64,000 nucleotides of DNA from Trichosphaerium sp. ATCC 40318 (GCA_038496445.1 JALMLS010000550.1:16941-80940), one strand, 5' to 3'. Shown: positions 44,987 to 57,579, counted from the first letter of the stretch. Numbers and translations are program-made. The notes: generated by a model from the sequence alone, not told the origin.

Positions 44987-46553
44987 GTTCGTTTTTCATG
45001 TTCTCTACATCGGGGAGTTCTTCGTTAAAGGGATGGGTTTCGTTACTGGCAAAAATCCAACGAGAAAATTAGCAGCAAAGTTCCTTATGAAAAAACTTCA
45101 GAATCCGCCTGATGAGGGCTCTTATACGCTTTTACAGCACCTTTATTGTTTTATTTACTTAGTCAATACTGCATACACGACGGACAAAATAACGTAAGCC
45201 CTTTACACACGATAATTTCGTGTATCCAAACCAACTCTTTTTTTTTTCTTTTAGGTCATCGGGCATTTTCTCTTTTTTGGCGCTTTACTTTCACTCTCCT
45301 GTTAAATCTTCGTTCGTATCAAATGCGTTGATATCGCGTGCATGGTCATATACACCTAAGAGCGCTAAAGCGTCTTCAAATCTGCTTCGCGTGTCATCAC
45401 TTTCTTTATTTGCTCAAGGCCAATGGAAGAGCGCCATGACCATTGCTCGTGTCATAGAGGCCAATCAAGATACCTCTGCGGGCCAAATTATTCGTGCTAG
45501 CGCTTATTGTGCACAAGGACGCACAAAACATGTCGTAGATGTGCTGAAACAACCAAGGGGAGATGTAAACGAACAGTGAGTGTTAACGTTATTTTTTGGT
45601 TCTTTTTTTGTGTACTTTTTTTAGCCTATATTAACTTCGTTCTTAGGACTATTGTACATCGTCATTTATTAATAGCTTATGCTCATATTCATAAAGGAGA
45701 TACAGCGAAGGCATTAGAAGTACTAAAAGTAAGTAACGGTTTTTAGTTGTGGTTGCAGTAGTAGCGATCTTTTTTGTCTTTTTTTTTTTTGAAGATGTTA
45801 GAATTGATATTTATTAACTGCTATGTTCTAGGACATGGCTCCTCGACTTACATCGAAAGAAAGCGAACCACAATTTACAGATATTATTTATCACTCGCTT
45901 AGAGCTCTATTAACGCCTACAGAGGACCAAGGTACGTTCAAAAAAACGAATAAAATTGAAGGTGAAGTCTAACTCATTTTTTTTTTTTTTCAGTTGCGAA
46001 ACACAAATGTATTACTGCGGCTGTTGAAATAATTAACAACAAAAAAATGAAAATAAAAGATGTCGACGGATTGCTACTTGGCATGCTTCATATATTGGTT
46101 AGTGTTGCTGGCGATTTTCATACATGCTTAGAGACACAAATAAAATCTATGAAGAGTTGTCCTGAGGCCGAGGGTATTCATGACGTCCAAGAAGAAATCA
46201 AGCAAGAATTGATGGATATTTTTGATTTTATGAAAAATTTTAACGTGCCTTGGCTCTCTGGTCACGTGCAATATGCTTCGGGATGGGTTCATAAAGTAAA
46301 CGGAAACGAATCAAAAGCACTTGCGGATTGGGAACGTAGTTATAAAGAGAGTGAGCGATTTGGATTGAAGTTACTTCAAATCGATATTTTATCAACAATC
46401 TCAAAACAACTTTTGAATTTTGATGTTTCTGTTACAAATGGACGTCATGGTATGTTCTATGGTATAAGATATACAGATATATATAATAACATAGATAAAT
46501 TAAAGATGTCATGTGATATCTCATCGTCAGTAGGAGCGATTCTTGTAGTATAG
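44987..46553 (+). CDS. TPR-like repeat protein (5' end unresolved)
   Basis: Exons 44987-45193, 45255-45575, 45647-45728, 45832-45931 and 45994-46553 join in phase; stop at 46551-46553. The product is almost entirely helical with tetratricopeptide-type hairpins: SLFAQGQWKSAMTIARVIEA, ASAYCAQGRTKHVVDVLK, HRHLLIAYAHIHKGDTAKAL, and near the end YASGWVHKVNGNESKALADW. TPR arrays bind partner proteins, and no catalytic domain is visible. Upstream exons probably exist within 44121-44590. I could not place it in a named family; adaptor or cohesin-loader-like TPR proteins are possibilities. AATAAA at 46628. A CACGTG at 46598-46603 forms the centre of a larger palindrome (CTTCATCACGTGATGAAG) in the 3' flank. 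Confidence 0.7.
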
Positions 46554-46851
46554 CCAATTTTTTCCACAAAAAAAAAAACAAAAAAAAAAAACTTCATCAC
46601 GTGATGAAGCATGTATTAATAATAACCAATAAATAATCTTGAAACAAAAACGACTATTTCCTTAAGACAGAACAGATACTCACAGGTCGAAACACAAACT
46701 TCGTTCCTTCGAGGTACACAAAACAGGCAATTTTCAATCTACTAAACAACTATTAGAGCAAAGTTAACTCAAGCCTGGAAAATCCTCTAAGTATGTTGTA
46801 TTTATTTTCTATTCTAGTGTTGTAAACAAAGTCACTATCACGAGTTCGGAA

Positions 46852-48642
46852 CTAAAGATTGCCATTTCTCTTTGCTTTTGTAACCTTGATACGTTCCATC
46901 AAGTTGAATCCAAGTTCCTTCAACACTTCTTGATCGATTTCATTGACTTGAATGTCAAGTTCATTCATCAATGATCCAAGTTCTTGTGCTCGCTCACTTG
47001 AGATACCCAACCTTGTCAATACTGACACCCAATCAGTTTCATTGTTTTGAACAGGTGTTGGTGTTGTTGGAGCAACTGGAGGGATGGTTGCTTTGGTAGC
47101 ACGTGGTTGAGTGGTGTTGGCTAAATAACAGTTAGTGTAAGTAAACCCGAAACTGAAATAATACATACCTTGGTGTCAACAACAGAAATGTTGGGTTTCT
47201 CAATCCATGACTTGTTGGGTAATACTACGTTCACATCATGTGGCAATAGAATAGGATTACTTGGTTCACTACCAGGCTATAACAAACTTGTTAGAAATGT
47301 GTTACTATTTTGTGTTTTTTTTTGTTGGCACAATGTACGTCATTGTTGAAGTTGTCTTGATTTTGTTGTATTTTAAAGGCATCTTTAATCATCTCAAGGT
47401 GCTCTTTAGCGTCTCCAAACTTGGCATAGCCTTGATCAATCTTGGTATATTTGCCAGTACCATCAATTGACAAGTAATTGTGTTTTGGATCTTGTTTCAA
47501 CTCTTTACGTATCTCTTCTAAAGTGTTCATTTGAGGTTGGGTTACCTAAAACAAACATTTGCATATCACATTGACGATAAATGATTGAGTACCTTTTTGT
47601 GATTGTTAAATGTCAATTGCTGTGGTGAAGATTCTCCATAAAAATTATCACCACCTGTAACCAATCTGAAATCATGAGATATTGCCAAGTAATGAAATGA
47701 TTTATTGGCAAACTCAAGATATTTTCCAGGTAATTTTAATGGTTTGTTTGATGAGAAGGAATCAATCCATTTCCCTTTACCCCATCCAAACAAACAACCT
47801 TCATCATCAATCACAAATGATGTCCAATCACCAGCATGGATAGATATGATGTTATTCAGTCCTTTGATGATACCTTGACCATACTTGCCGCCATCAATAC
47901 CCAATCCAAGACACTCACAGTAGTTGTATCCAAAAGAAAATACTTGTCCTGACTTGAGGAGAACAAGTATATGACTATTACCAATGGCAATATCAGTGGC
48001 ATCTTCAATGTTTGGAACACGTGAAATTGTCTTTGGATTCAAGAATAATGCTTTATCTTCTGCTTCATCTTGTGTTGTTCCCCAAAGAAAGACATGACCT
48101 GTTGATGATATTGCTCCACTTACATACAAATTAGTTTCAATTTTTTGAACATTTTCAAGATTTGGAATGACCACTGGTGATGAAACTTTTGACTTGTCGA
48201 ATGAATGACCCAATCCATGATATCGGTTGTATCCCCAAGAGTAGACATGACCTGAATGTGATAACGCCATACTCACACAATAGGCAGTGACGTCCGTGAT
48301 ATTGTTGAGATTTGGAACACGTGTTGGTGACGAAATAGGTGACTTGAAGTGACCCAGACCCAATGAACCGTGTTTATTAAAGCCCCATGCATACACAATA
48401 CCGTTTGAATCAACTGCAAGGCTATTTTCATATCCAGCAGCAATACAGACGATATTTACGAGTGACTTTATTGGTCTTGCGATAAAACTCTTTTTTTCGT
48501 CTGTATTACCCAATTGGTGCTCATTGTTTCGTCCCCACGTGTAAACAAAGCCATCGTCTGCGATTACCATTGAATGGTTGTCGCCAGTGGCTAAACGGTT
48601 AACGTCTTGTATTTTTCTGACTAAAGTTTGAGGTTCTGCCAT
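46852..48642 (-). CDS. RCC1-repeat + SAM-like domain protein, paralog R2
   Basis: Four exons: 48642-47593, 47545-47339, 47276-47165, 47120-46852; 545 aa. RCC1 propeller in residues 1-350 (DDGFVYTWGRNNEHQLGN and six further blades), linker with YAKFGDAKEHLEMIKDAF, then IEKPNISVVDTK, a Thr/Pro-rich hinge (ATIPPVAPTTPTPV) not seen in R1 or R3, and the SAM-like domain (VLTRLGISSERAQELGS to NLMERIKVTKAKRN). The linker exon differs from R1/R3/R4 (QMNTLEEIRKELKQ in place of the QTHLKQRN type). The last exon has been copied, inverted, to 49535-49849. It lies tail-to-tail with the TPR gene. Confidence 0.85.
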
Positions 48643-49534
48643 GTTTTGCGTCTTACAATGTCGTTAATTATATTAATGAACATTTTGTGTTTGACCAAAC
48701 AAAGTTATTTTCTCTAAAATTTTATAAACAAATCATGAAATGGCTTATGGTTGTAGGCAAAGCAATAATAATTGCCGATGAAGGCGTTATATTTGCTGTG
48801 TCGATTTTCATTTAAAACTGGGACATATGTCCAAAATATGGGCTAAGAACTTGTGTGTTGAATACCTTACGCTCACAGATAACTATAAAGCCAATGATAG
48901 CTAAAAAGAATAGTTTGGATTCGAACATAAAATGAAACGTTTTTTTCAGGTCGCTTTGGTCGGCAACATCCCATAAAACAGCCAATTGCGTACCATTTTC
49001 TTAGTACAACAAAAACGGTTTTAGTGATTGTAGGTGTGCAGAAAACTCAAAATTTAATGCTCTTGTTCCAAATTTCTAGTTTGGAACTAGTTTGCGCTAT
49101 CACCTGCTTTTTAGGACTTCCAATATCTCTAAATCGCTCTGAAGTGTAATTTTCTACACATACATAGGTCCGAAGCCCGCACTCAAGTGCGTTTAGCCAA
49201 ATTAGAAGAATACAGGACTAAACGGCACAAGCAGCTCTTTTATGACTACATATGCTTTGAGTACGTTATTTAGTACAACTTCGAAGGGGTTTGAGCTATT
49301 TTTTTTTTCCAACCTGTACAACAGGCTATTAGCATCGATACGCGTAGCCACTACTCTAGTTATCACTATTTTCTCGTTTTAAGCAAAGTTAGCATATTTT
49401 GAAAATCGTTGTACCCAAAAAATAGTCTACGTAAGCTTACAACTGAACAGGGTAGTTCATAGCTGGTGAGCAAATACTAGGTCATGTTTATAGACTGAAA
49501 AGTAGAAAAGTATCACGTGATGCGAAACGGCATT
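48643..49534. other. intergenic, about 0.9 kb
   Basis: Promoter side of R2; CACGTG at 49514-49519. No exon recognised. Confidence 0.4.
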
Positions 49535-49849
49535 TCAGTTTCAGGTTTACTTACACTCACTGTTATTTAGCCAACACTCACTCAACCACGTGATACCAAA
49601 TCAACCATCCCTTCAGTTGCTCCAACAACACCAATACCTGTTCAAAACAATGAAACTGATTGGGTGTCAATATTGACAAGGTTGGGTATCTCAAGTGAGC
49701 GAGCACAAGAACTTGGATCATTGATGAATGATCTCGACATTCAAGTCAATGAAATTGATCAAGAAGTGTTGATGGAACTTGGATTCAACTTGGTGGAACG
49801 TATCAAGGTCCAAAGCAAAGCAAAAAATATCTACAGCCAATACTATTAA
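49535..49849 (+). pseudogene. orphan SAM-domain exon duplicated from R2
   Basis: Starts with a stretch matching the end of R2's third intron (TTTCAG..GGTTTACTTACACT..CTGTTATTTAG). It continues through the Thr/Pro hinge and the SAM-like domain (ILTRLGISSERAQELGS to NLVERIKVQSKAKN) to a stop at 49847-49849. No RCC1 part precedes it. The reading frame of the domain is intact although the lysine-rich end differs. It is a partial, inverted duplication of R2. Expression as a free SAM domain is possible if an upstream exon exists. Confidence 0.75.
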
Positions 49850-50691
49850 GGAAGCCCTTAAGGTGGTTTAGAATAGAACATAAATAATATAGCCGACCAC
49901 CACGTTGTTCATATGTTATTTTCTAGCTGTACAGTGTTCCCACAAACATTCTGTAATCAAGCGCAATACCAACACTTTTTGTTTGCAGCTTCACCTACTA
50001 TGTAACCTCCAACAACACACCTCAACAACTCTATCACCTACAACGCTTCCTCCAACGACAATACTACCTCCTACGATACTAGACCAACAACTGTAGCACT
50101 AACGTCTTTAGCTAAAAACTGAATTATGCTAGCCGTCTCATACATTCTTTCTTTGTTACCTCTGTACTATTTGCTCTTGCAAGTAATACATTAAAATGCT
50201 TAAGAACAATCTGACTTGCGTTATCATGTAGTACCAACATCAACACTTACAAGAATAGTCTACTTTGACAAACCATGATTTCTTTTGGAAAGCAACAATA
50301 TAATCGCCTCTGTGGAACCTGCGTTTAACTGGTACAAACTATATGAAGTCTTAGTTTATACAATGTTTCATTTTGTTGATGATGCTACCACCGCTTATCA
50401 TTTAAGGGTTTGCAAGTAACTAAAATCAATAACATCAGACTGTCTAAAAGCACAGAGATTGTACCCTGGACTTTGCATTGTTTGGTGTTAATCCGGCAGC
50501 AACAATTTTGAAACTATACTCTTTCATATCACGTTTTTCTTCCTTTTTTCTTCCCTGTATCGTCAAACAGTTTTCAGGCTTTGAAAACAAGCAATGTGCT
50601 GGATCAAAGAATGGTAGTAATGACAACCTACATACATAAATTTACTCATGTTAAGTCCGTTTTGTAGAAGCCAATATTTTTAAGCACGTTT
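49850..50691. other. intergenic with Thr-Pro-rich remnant
   Basis: 49995-50096 reads TSTTLSPTTLPPTTILPPT, similar to the stalk of the LamG-like protein at 25.7-25.9 kb. A hydrophobic stretch lies beyond it at about 50125-50180. This may be the 3' relic of a mucin-like surface gene. The remainder up to R3 shows nothing. Confidence 0.4.
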
Positions 50692-52472
50692 ATGGCAGAG
50701 GCACAAAATTTAGAGGTTAATTTACAATATGTTAACCGTTTGGCCATTGGTTTCCAACATTCGATGGCAATCGCAGACGATGGCTTCATTTACACGTGGG
50801 GAGTAAACGATGAGCGCCAACTGGGTAATACAGACGAATTAAAGAGTTCTATCGCAAGACCAATAAAGTCACTCATAAATATCGTCTGTATTGCTGCTGG
50901 ATACAAGCATAGCGTTGCAGTTGATTCAAACGGTATTGTGTATGCATGGGGCTTTAATAAACACGGTTCATTGGGTCTGGGTCACTTCAAGTCACCTATT
51001 TCGTCGCCAAGATGTGTTCCAAATCTCACCGAAATAACTCAAGTCACTGCCGATCATGTGAGTATGGCGTTATCACATTCAGGCCATGTCTACTCTTGGG
51101 GAGACAACCGATATCATGGAGTGGGCCATTCATTTGACAGTGATACTGTTTCATCACCAGCGGTTATTCCAAATCTTGAAAATGTTCAAAAAATTGAAAC
51201 TAATTGTTATGTAAGTGGAGCAATGACATCAAGAGGTCATGTCTTTCTTTGGGGAACAACAAAAGACAAAGCAAAAGGCAAAGCATTATTCTTGAATCCA
51301 AAGACAATTTCACGTGTTCCAAACATTGAAGATGCCACTGGTATTGCCATTGGTTTTCAGCATGTACTTGTTCTCCTCAAGTCAGGACAAGTATTTTCGT
51401 TTGGATACAACTATAATGGGTGTCTTGGATTGGGTATTGATGGCAAGTATGACCACGGTATCATCAAAGGACTCAATAACATCGTATCTGTACATGCTGG
51501 TGTATCGTCATCATTTGCAATTGATGATGAAGGTTGTTTATTTGGATGGGGTAAAGGGAAATGGACTGATTGGTTCTCATCAAACAAACCATTAAAATTA
51601 CCTGGAAAATGTCTTGAGTTTGCCTTTAAATCATATCATTACTTGGCAATATCTCATGATTTCAGATTGGTTACGGGTGGTAAGAATCGTTATGGTGACA
51701 ACAGTTATGAACAATCTTCACCTCAAAAATTGACATTCAACAATCACAAAAAGGTACTTTGTCATCTTATCCGTCTGCCTCAATTTATTTGACACATTAT
51801 TTTATTTAAGCAAACTCACTTTGAACACCAAAATGACAAGGTCAATAAAACAGCCATAGATAAAGACGATATAAAAGAAGACAAAGACAAGTACTTATCA
51901 AAAGCTGTGATTGATACCGATCGTGATTACACCAAGTTTGGAGATGCTCCTGAACATCTTGATATGATTCAAGATGCCTTTGAAGCCTTAAAAATACACC
52001 AAAATCAAGAAGAATACATCAATGATAATGTAAGTACTTGAACACAAAACTACGTGTCTAAAAGATTGTAGGGCGAATGCATACCGCTTGATACAGATGG
52101 GTCCCCTTCATCGAGCTATAAGAACATGCTCTTATCTCAACAATCATGGATTGACAAACCTCACTTCTCAGTTGCTGACACAAAGGTGCCTATCTCTTTT
52201 ATCTGATTTTATGATTGACGTTAATCACGTTTATTTAGTCGGATTTCTGTCCACCTCCAGAGAATCAATCAATTATTACTGAAAAATTTGATTGGAAGTC
52301 AGCATTGATGAGGTTGGGTATTTCAAGTGAAAAAGCACAAGAACTCGGATCATTGATGGATGAAGCAGGTATTGAACCCGGTGATGTCACCTCAGATGTG
52401 CTGAAAGAGCTTGATTTCAGTCCACTCGAACGTATCAAGGTCATCAAAGCAAAACGCAACAATGCTCTATAA
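50692..52472 (+). CDS. RCC1-repeat + SAM-like domain protein, paralog R3
   Basis: Four exons: 50692-51753, 51811-52029, 52072-52185, 52239-52472; 542 aa. Same plan as R1: RCC1 propeller (DDGFIYTWGVNDERQLGN; SNGIVYAWGFNKHGSLGLG; GQVFSFGYNYNGCLGLG), a Lys/Asp-rich linker (DKDDIKEDKDKYLSK; KFGDAPEHLDMIQDAF), DKPHFSVADTK, and a C-terminal SAM-like domain (LMRLGISSEKAQELGS to SPLERIKVIKAKRN). Exon boundaries coincide with R1. The third intron here has a normal GTGCCT donor, which shows what R1 has lost. R3 is closest to R1 in its linker and SAM sequence. AATAAA at 52544. It may act in a complex through SAM-SAM contacts; partners unknown. Confidence 0.88.
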
Positions 52473-53312
52473 ATACATTACAGCATCACTTTAGTCATAA
52501 GTGGCACCACCAAAAACGTTTACGTACTGTAAGAAGTGCACCCAATAAAATCAAATCCGGAACTAGAGGTGGTCGCTAAATGGCTATAGCTGTAGCCGTT
52601 TATGTTGTTGGGACCGGGTATAACTGTACTAAGAAAAGGAAAATAAGGCAAAACTCAAACCTTTTTTGACTGCTTTTTTTTGCTTGATACTTGGTTTTGG
52701 ACCTTTATATATTGAACATAAACAAACTTCAAAGCCGTTGAGATCACATAGAACTGATACAAAGTATGTGTTGCCATGGTTCAACACCAACAAAATCTCA
52801 TTAAACAGTTGGCCCGATTACAGATTTTACTGAGTTTCTGCTAACCGGCTACAGATTTTGTAGCCGCCTTAGCTGGGGCCGGTCCACCTCTATCCGGAAC
52901 TGTTTGGTTTAAACTATCCAAAAACCATCAACAAGAATGTAAAAATTAATCTACAAATGGATTCCTTTCAGTATGTACGAACCTTGTGGTCAGCAAGCAA
53001 GCAAAGGACATTATTCCCTCTTAAGAGGGTCCATCACTTTGCTTTCAAAACCTGACATCATGTTCGCTCACATCATCCATTGGTTGTGGAGTGATTATCG
53101 GGTATACCGTTTTATATAAAATTCATGGATCTACTCGGTACTGCGCATAGCAGTCACATGTCGATCAATACGTAACTGAAACGGGTATTTTGTTATTTAT
53201 GTGAATAAGTGCACTAGTTCTAAGCGTTTTTTGTAGAAAATCGCATTAGCTAAAAACATGTTAAGTCCACGTGATTCCAAAGCTGTCTTTTTTTTTCAAA
53301 TACAAGAAACTC
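52473..53312. other. intergenic, about 0.85 kb
   Basis: Spacer between R3 and the BTB gene; CACGTG at 53268-53273 lies 40 bp before the BTB start codon. No exon recognised. Confidence 0.4.
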
Positions 53313-54492
53313 ATGGAACCGCCTGTTACAACGGAAGGGATACAAGAACTCGCCAACAAACTCAATGATGCAGTTAGCACGCGAATACAAGAGCTTGAAG
53401 AGTTAGAGCGGAAGTATCAGAAAATAAACACAATGTAAGTGTTTTTTTTGTACTTTTTATTTGCTTACAACGCACTACCTAGCGTACAAACATTCAACGA
53501 GAATGTATTATTGGATGTTGGTGGTGTTAAATATAGGGTTTCGTTAAAAAACCTCCAAAAGTATCCAGACTCTATGCTAGGAGCTATGTTTAGGTATGTA
53601 GGGATAAAAGAGATTAAATGGTTAACTGACATTGACACAGTGGTCGTTTTGGTGTCAAAAAGCTAGAAGACGGTTCAGTTTTCATTGATAGAGATGGTGA
53701 GCTCTTCAATTACGTCCTGAACTACCTTCGCAATGGGACTATTTGTTATGACTCAAAAGACAAAGTCTTGTGCAAGAGACTAAACGAGGAGGCTGATTTT
53801 TATCAGATAGAAGGCTTCACGGCCATCTTGAGGCATATGGTATTTAAGAAGTTCCTTCGTTGTTGTTCTTACTTTATTCTTATCCTATACAGGAGGTTAT
53901 AGATGTTCTCAGTCTACAAGCTAAGTATCACGAGGGTCAATGGGATGTAAATCATAGTGGCGAACTTTATCAGCGTTGCATAGACAAGAGACCTTTGTTT
54001 ATCGTCTATGGTGAATACAACTGGCACGACTATATTATAGAGTGCGATTTATACAACAAGTCTACCATTCAGAACCCATTCGGACACCCTGGTATTGTTT
54101 TTCATGCCAAGGAAGATAAATGTAAGTTCTTTTACAGAATACCCTTATCACTGATTTTTTTTGTAGCATTTTTTGTTGTCTATTTTAGACCACATTTAAG
54201 CGATACGGACAGAGCTGTTCAGTACGCTACGGTAGATAAAGAAGGTACCTTAAATTATGTGACAACGTACAAGACAGTTGTACCTGATAAAGAGTGGTTC
54301 TCAGTCAAGCTACACGTGAAAAGCTCAAAAGGAAAAGTTGAAATATTTTGTAAGGGTGAAAATGTTGGTACAGTTTGTATAGCATCAGGAGGTTGTGGTG
54401 CTGTTGGTTTGTTTCAACATCAACAATTGGGTAGGTTCAGAAACTTTAAATGTACACACGTTAAGAAGTGGTCATCTGTAAAAAAAAGCTGA
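53313..54492 (+). CDS. BTB/KCTD-type T1 domain fused to a concanavalin-like (DUF1080-type) domain
   Basis: Five exons: 53313-53434, 53483-53593, 53641-53839, 53893-54121, 54167-54492; 328 aa. A coiled-coil-like N-terminus (STRIQELEELERKYQKI) precedes a potassium-channel-tetramerisation BTB fold: VLLDVGGVKYRVSLKNLQKY, PDSMLGAMF, DGSVFIDRDGELFNYVLNYL, LNEEADFYQI. After a helix (VIDVLSLQAKY) comes a beta-rich domain with GQWDVNHSGELYQRC, YNWHDYIIECDLYN, HPGIVFHAKED, WFSVKLHVKSSKGKVEIFCK, GAVGLFQHQQLGRFRNFKC. The order resembles 3-keto-disaccharide hydrolase (DUF1080)/LamG-like jellyroll domains. KCTD proteins often serve as Cullin-3 adaptors, so the jellyroll could be the target- or glycan-recognition part; this is inference. 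AATAAA overlaps the stop (54492-54497). Confidence 0.85.
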
Positions 54493-54816
54493 ATAAAAAA
54501 AACCCGTTGCAAATACTACTTGATAGCAAGTCATAGTGTTGGTCAACAAGTTTTTACCTATCCTTAAATTCCTTCTTGTTGATGTAGTAAAAGCCATCTT
54601 GGGCTGAAGCTTGTATTTACAAGCTTCTTTGGCAATGGATGTAAGCACTTGTTGTGCGGCTGTGGATTTTTCCTATTTGTTTGACATTTCCCAAGTTACG
54701 TTTCAGCTTCGCCAATATTTGTATTCACAGATCGCCACAGGTGAAACAGTACTTGGATACTACGTAATTCTTATAAGGACCAAGTAGTAGCACTTGTTTC
54801 AGAGCTCATGGCTTAA

Positions 54817-57095
54817 ATGGGTAGTGCATATATGATTAAGTTCGCTTTGTCTTCAGTCGCCACGTGGGCATTGGCAATGGCGCGTACTAAGACTATCATC
54901 ACCCTTGCTTCTGTAGGCCTTGTCACAGTGTTTCTACTCAATTACGCATCTCTTATAACAGAAAACAACCCAATACTCGTCATAGTAGAGCCTATAGATG
55001 ATAAAATCGCTGGAATAGATGATACCAGCGTCGAAGAACCACGTGATGTTAATTTACGTGATACAAAAGAAAAAACAACGGAAGAAAGCTTTGACAAACA
55101 TAAAATCACGTGGGAGCGCGATAATCCGATACTAAAAGCCTCTGGTAAGTATTTTTCAATTAATATCTCTGGATAGTGACGTGATGTAGGAAACGCTGAT
55201 TTTATAAGTACGTTTACCTATTATAAACACGTGACAGGCTTATTTGAATAAAACTCTCGGAGTTTCTCTTTGTGTTGCTTGAAAAAAAATAGAGAAACTC
55301 GCTGAAAGGATTTAGTGGTTGACGCGGGATAGCACTATTATTTCTAGCTCTAAAGCATATCTTTGTTGTGACGTTGCACCATTGCTTTATCATCCAGGCT
55401 CAAAATACACCTCATTGGCGAAAAAAACCCCTCTAAGGATGTTAACGATGCACGTGATTTCACGAAAAGATCCATGTTGCGTTGAATAATATTGGCGCTA
55501 TTCCGTGTCAACCACACATATATTCTTGAAGTGGATTTTTTTAACTTAACTTCGATATAAGGTCACTACACAACATGGATACAAACTGAAAAGGATTATA
55601 TTGAAAGCGAGGAAAAGTGGAAAATGCAACAATGGCTTTGGAATTATCAAATGGAATCAAAGTGCAATCGCTTATTGCAAATTGCTCCAAGATGGGGAGG
55701 GCTTGGCGCAGACATGTGGCGCGTGGTAAGACGGGAATTAATTTACGTGTTTTTAAATGCTGAACTCAAAAAGTTCCAGTCAGCGAAAGGCCATTGAAAT
55801 CAATATACTTGATCACGTTTAATTGCGCTTAGGTTACTTCTATGGTATCTTCTTTTGAGAGTAATAGAACTATTTCACTTCAGCGTGGTAGCTTATCTCA
55901 ATATGCCCACGTGTCATTATGCCCAAAGCAAACCTTTGACTGCTTCTTTAATCAATTCACTATTTGTCCCACATTTGTTTCTAAGTTGAATACAAGTGAA
56001 GATAAGTATGATATATTCCGTCCTGATTCGCCTGTTATCACTAAACCTACAACTAAGTTTGGCAAAACGAAGAGGTACGCCAAAAGCAAACCAAAAAAAT
56101 TTACACGTGTCACGTTTCTTCGAAATCACGTGATGAACGAAACTAATCATGTGTTTTTTTTACTCTGTTGTAATGTACTCGCTTGAAACTGATATTGTTT
56201 TAAAATCTAGAGGTCTTCTTTGGTACTATGCACAGGTTCTTCATTTCGTATGGCAGCCACTTCCTGAGGTTATGGAGGTAGTAATGGACATTCGAAAAAA
56301 AATTAAATGGCAACATCCTTTGATTTGTTTACATATACGTCATGGTGATGGATATACTGAGAATAAGCTTCATCCTATAGAAGGGTTTATTAATGGTATA
56401 ACAAAGCTACAAAAGCATTTCAACAAAACGAAAGGACAGCATGTCAATAGGATTTTTTTAGCAACAGATGATCCTGAAGTTATTGAAGTAATGAAAAATT
56501 CAACAAGCTATGATGTTATATACAATGAGGAACCGAGAAAAAATATCAGAGGGTCTCAGCTTGTAGAGCAGTATAAACATCTAGGTAATCTACTTAAATT
56601 TACCATCTGTCTTGCGTAAGCAAGTAGGATCTAACGCTTTTTCCATTTTTTTTCTTGTCATTTTTTAAGTGTTCCAGTGTGCCGTAGTTGAGCTTGTTGT
56701 GTGCTTCATACGCAAAGGTTTACACTCTGCGCTTCCTTGGATAGTATTTTCTTGAACGTAGCATTATTTTTCTGCACCTGAAGCTCGTAGACATTCTTTT
56801 TTTTTTGGCCTGTTTTTAGTCAACTTGTTTTGTTTGTTCGTTTTCTCTGCTACTAGTATTATGTGATTCTTATTTTTTTGTTTCAGGTCATTTACCTACT
56901 ATACAAGTTATTGCGAATATGATAATGATGAGCGATTGTGATGGATGGGTTGGCACATTTAGAAGTAACTTTGCAAAGTTACCATTTCTACTTAGCTATG
57001 CAAAGTATGGCTATGTTATGCCACATCATAGCGTTCATGATGATAAGGGATGGCCTGGTTTGAGTTTTGACACACGTGAGTTGAATTGGCAGTAA
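54817..57095 (+). CDS. Golgi type II fucosyltransferase-like protein (FUT8/GT23-like fold)
   Basis: Five exons: 54817-55144, 55562-55725, 55833-56074, 56211-56584, 56887-57095; 438 aa, or 418 if the start is ATG 54877. A signal anchor (IITLASVGLVTVFLLNYASL) follows a few N-terminal residues, favouring the second ATG. The lumenal part has CNRLLQIAPRWGGLGADMWR (nucleotide-sugar-binding-like), CFFNQFTICPTF, then the core LICLHIRHGDGY, LHPIEGFINGITKL, RIFLATDDPEVIEVM, and DCDGWVGTFRSNFAKL near the end. These match the HxRxxDK, HPIEEYM, VYLATDDP and CTFSSQVCR blocks of alpha-1,6-fucosyltransferases. The first Arg of that block is kept and the second basic residue differs (HGD). Probably glycosylates surface glycoproteins such as those nearby. 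Introns 1 and 3 each hold two CACGTG sites. AATAAA at 57163. Confidence 0.82.
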
Positions 57096-57579
57096 AAGAC
57101 TAGAATAACATGTCGCATCCTATTGATCAACAGCAACTAATGTAACTGTATCATATCAAGCCAATAAAACAGTGGCTATCCAAAGTTGTTGCTTCATTCT
57201 TTTACTTTAACCTGTCTATTTTTCACGTGGGGTAATGCACCTTTAAATTGGAGAATAGTTCCGTGTTCAAACAACTACCGCATGTATTTAATTTTACCAT
57301 GATGAGGTACTTAACTTCTAGTGTTTGCTTTTTAATTTGATTTCATTAAGTTGTATAAAAATAGCACAGAATGATCACGCTGCAATTGAATATGTTATCA
57401 TTCTTTTTCATTTAAGAGCAACGCACTGCATCTTACTACTTCGTTCCATATTGATATTTGATTGTACTGGTAGCTGATATTACAGGCCATTTTGCCATAA
57501 TGCTATTAATAGAACTTGTCACGTTTAGTAAAAAACTATTTATTCTAAACTGCAGTATCAATCTCATTCTTGTATCAGT
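57096..57579. other. intergenic between convergent genes
   Basis: CACGTG at 57225-57230. No exon recognised. Confidence 0.4.
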
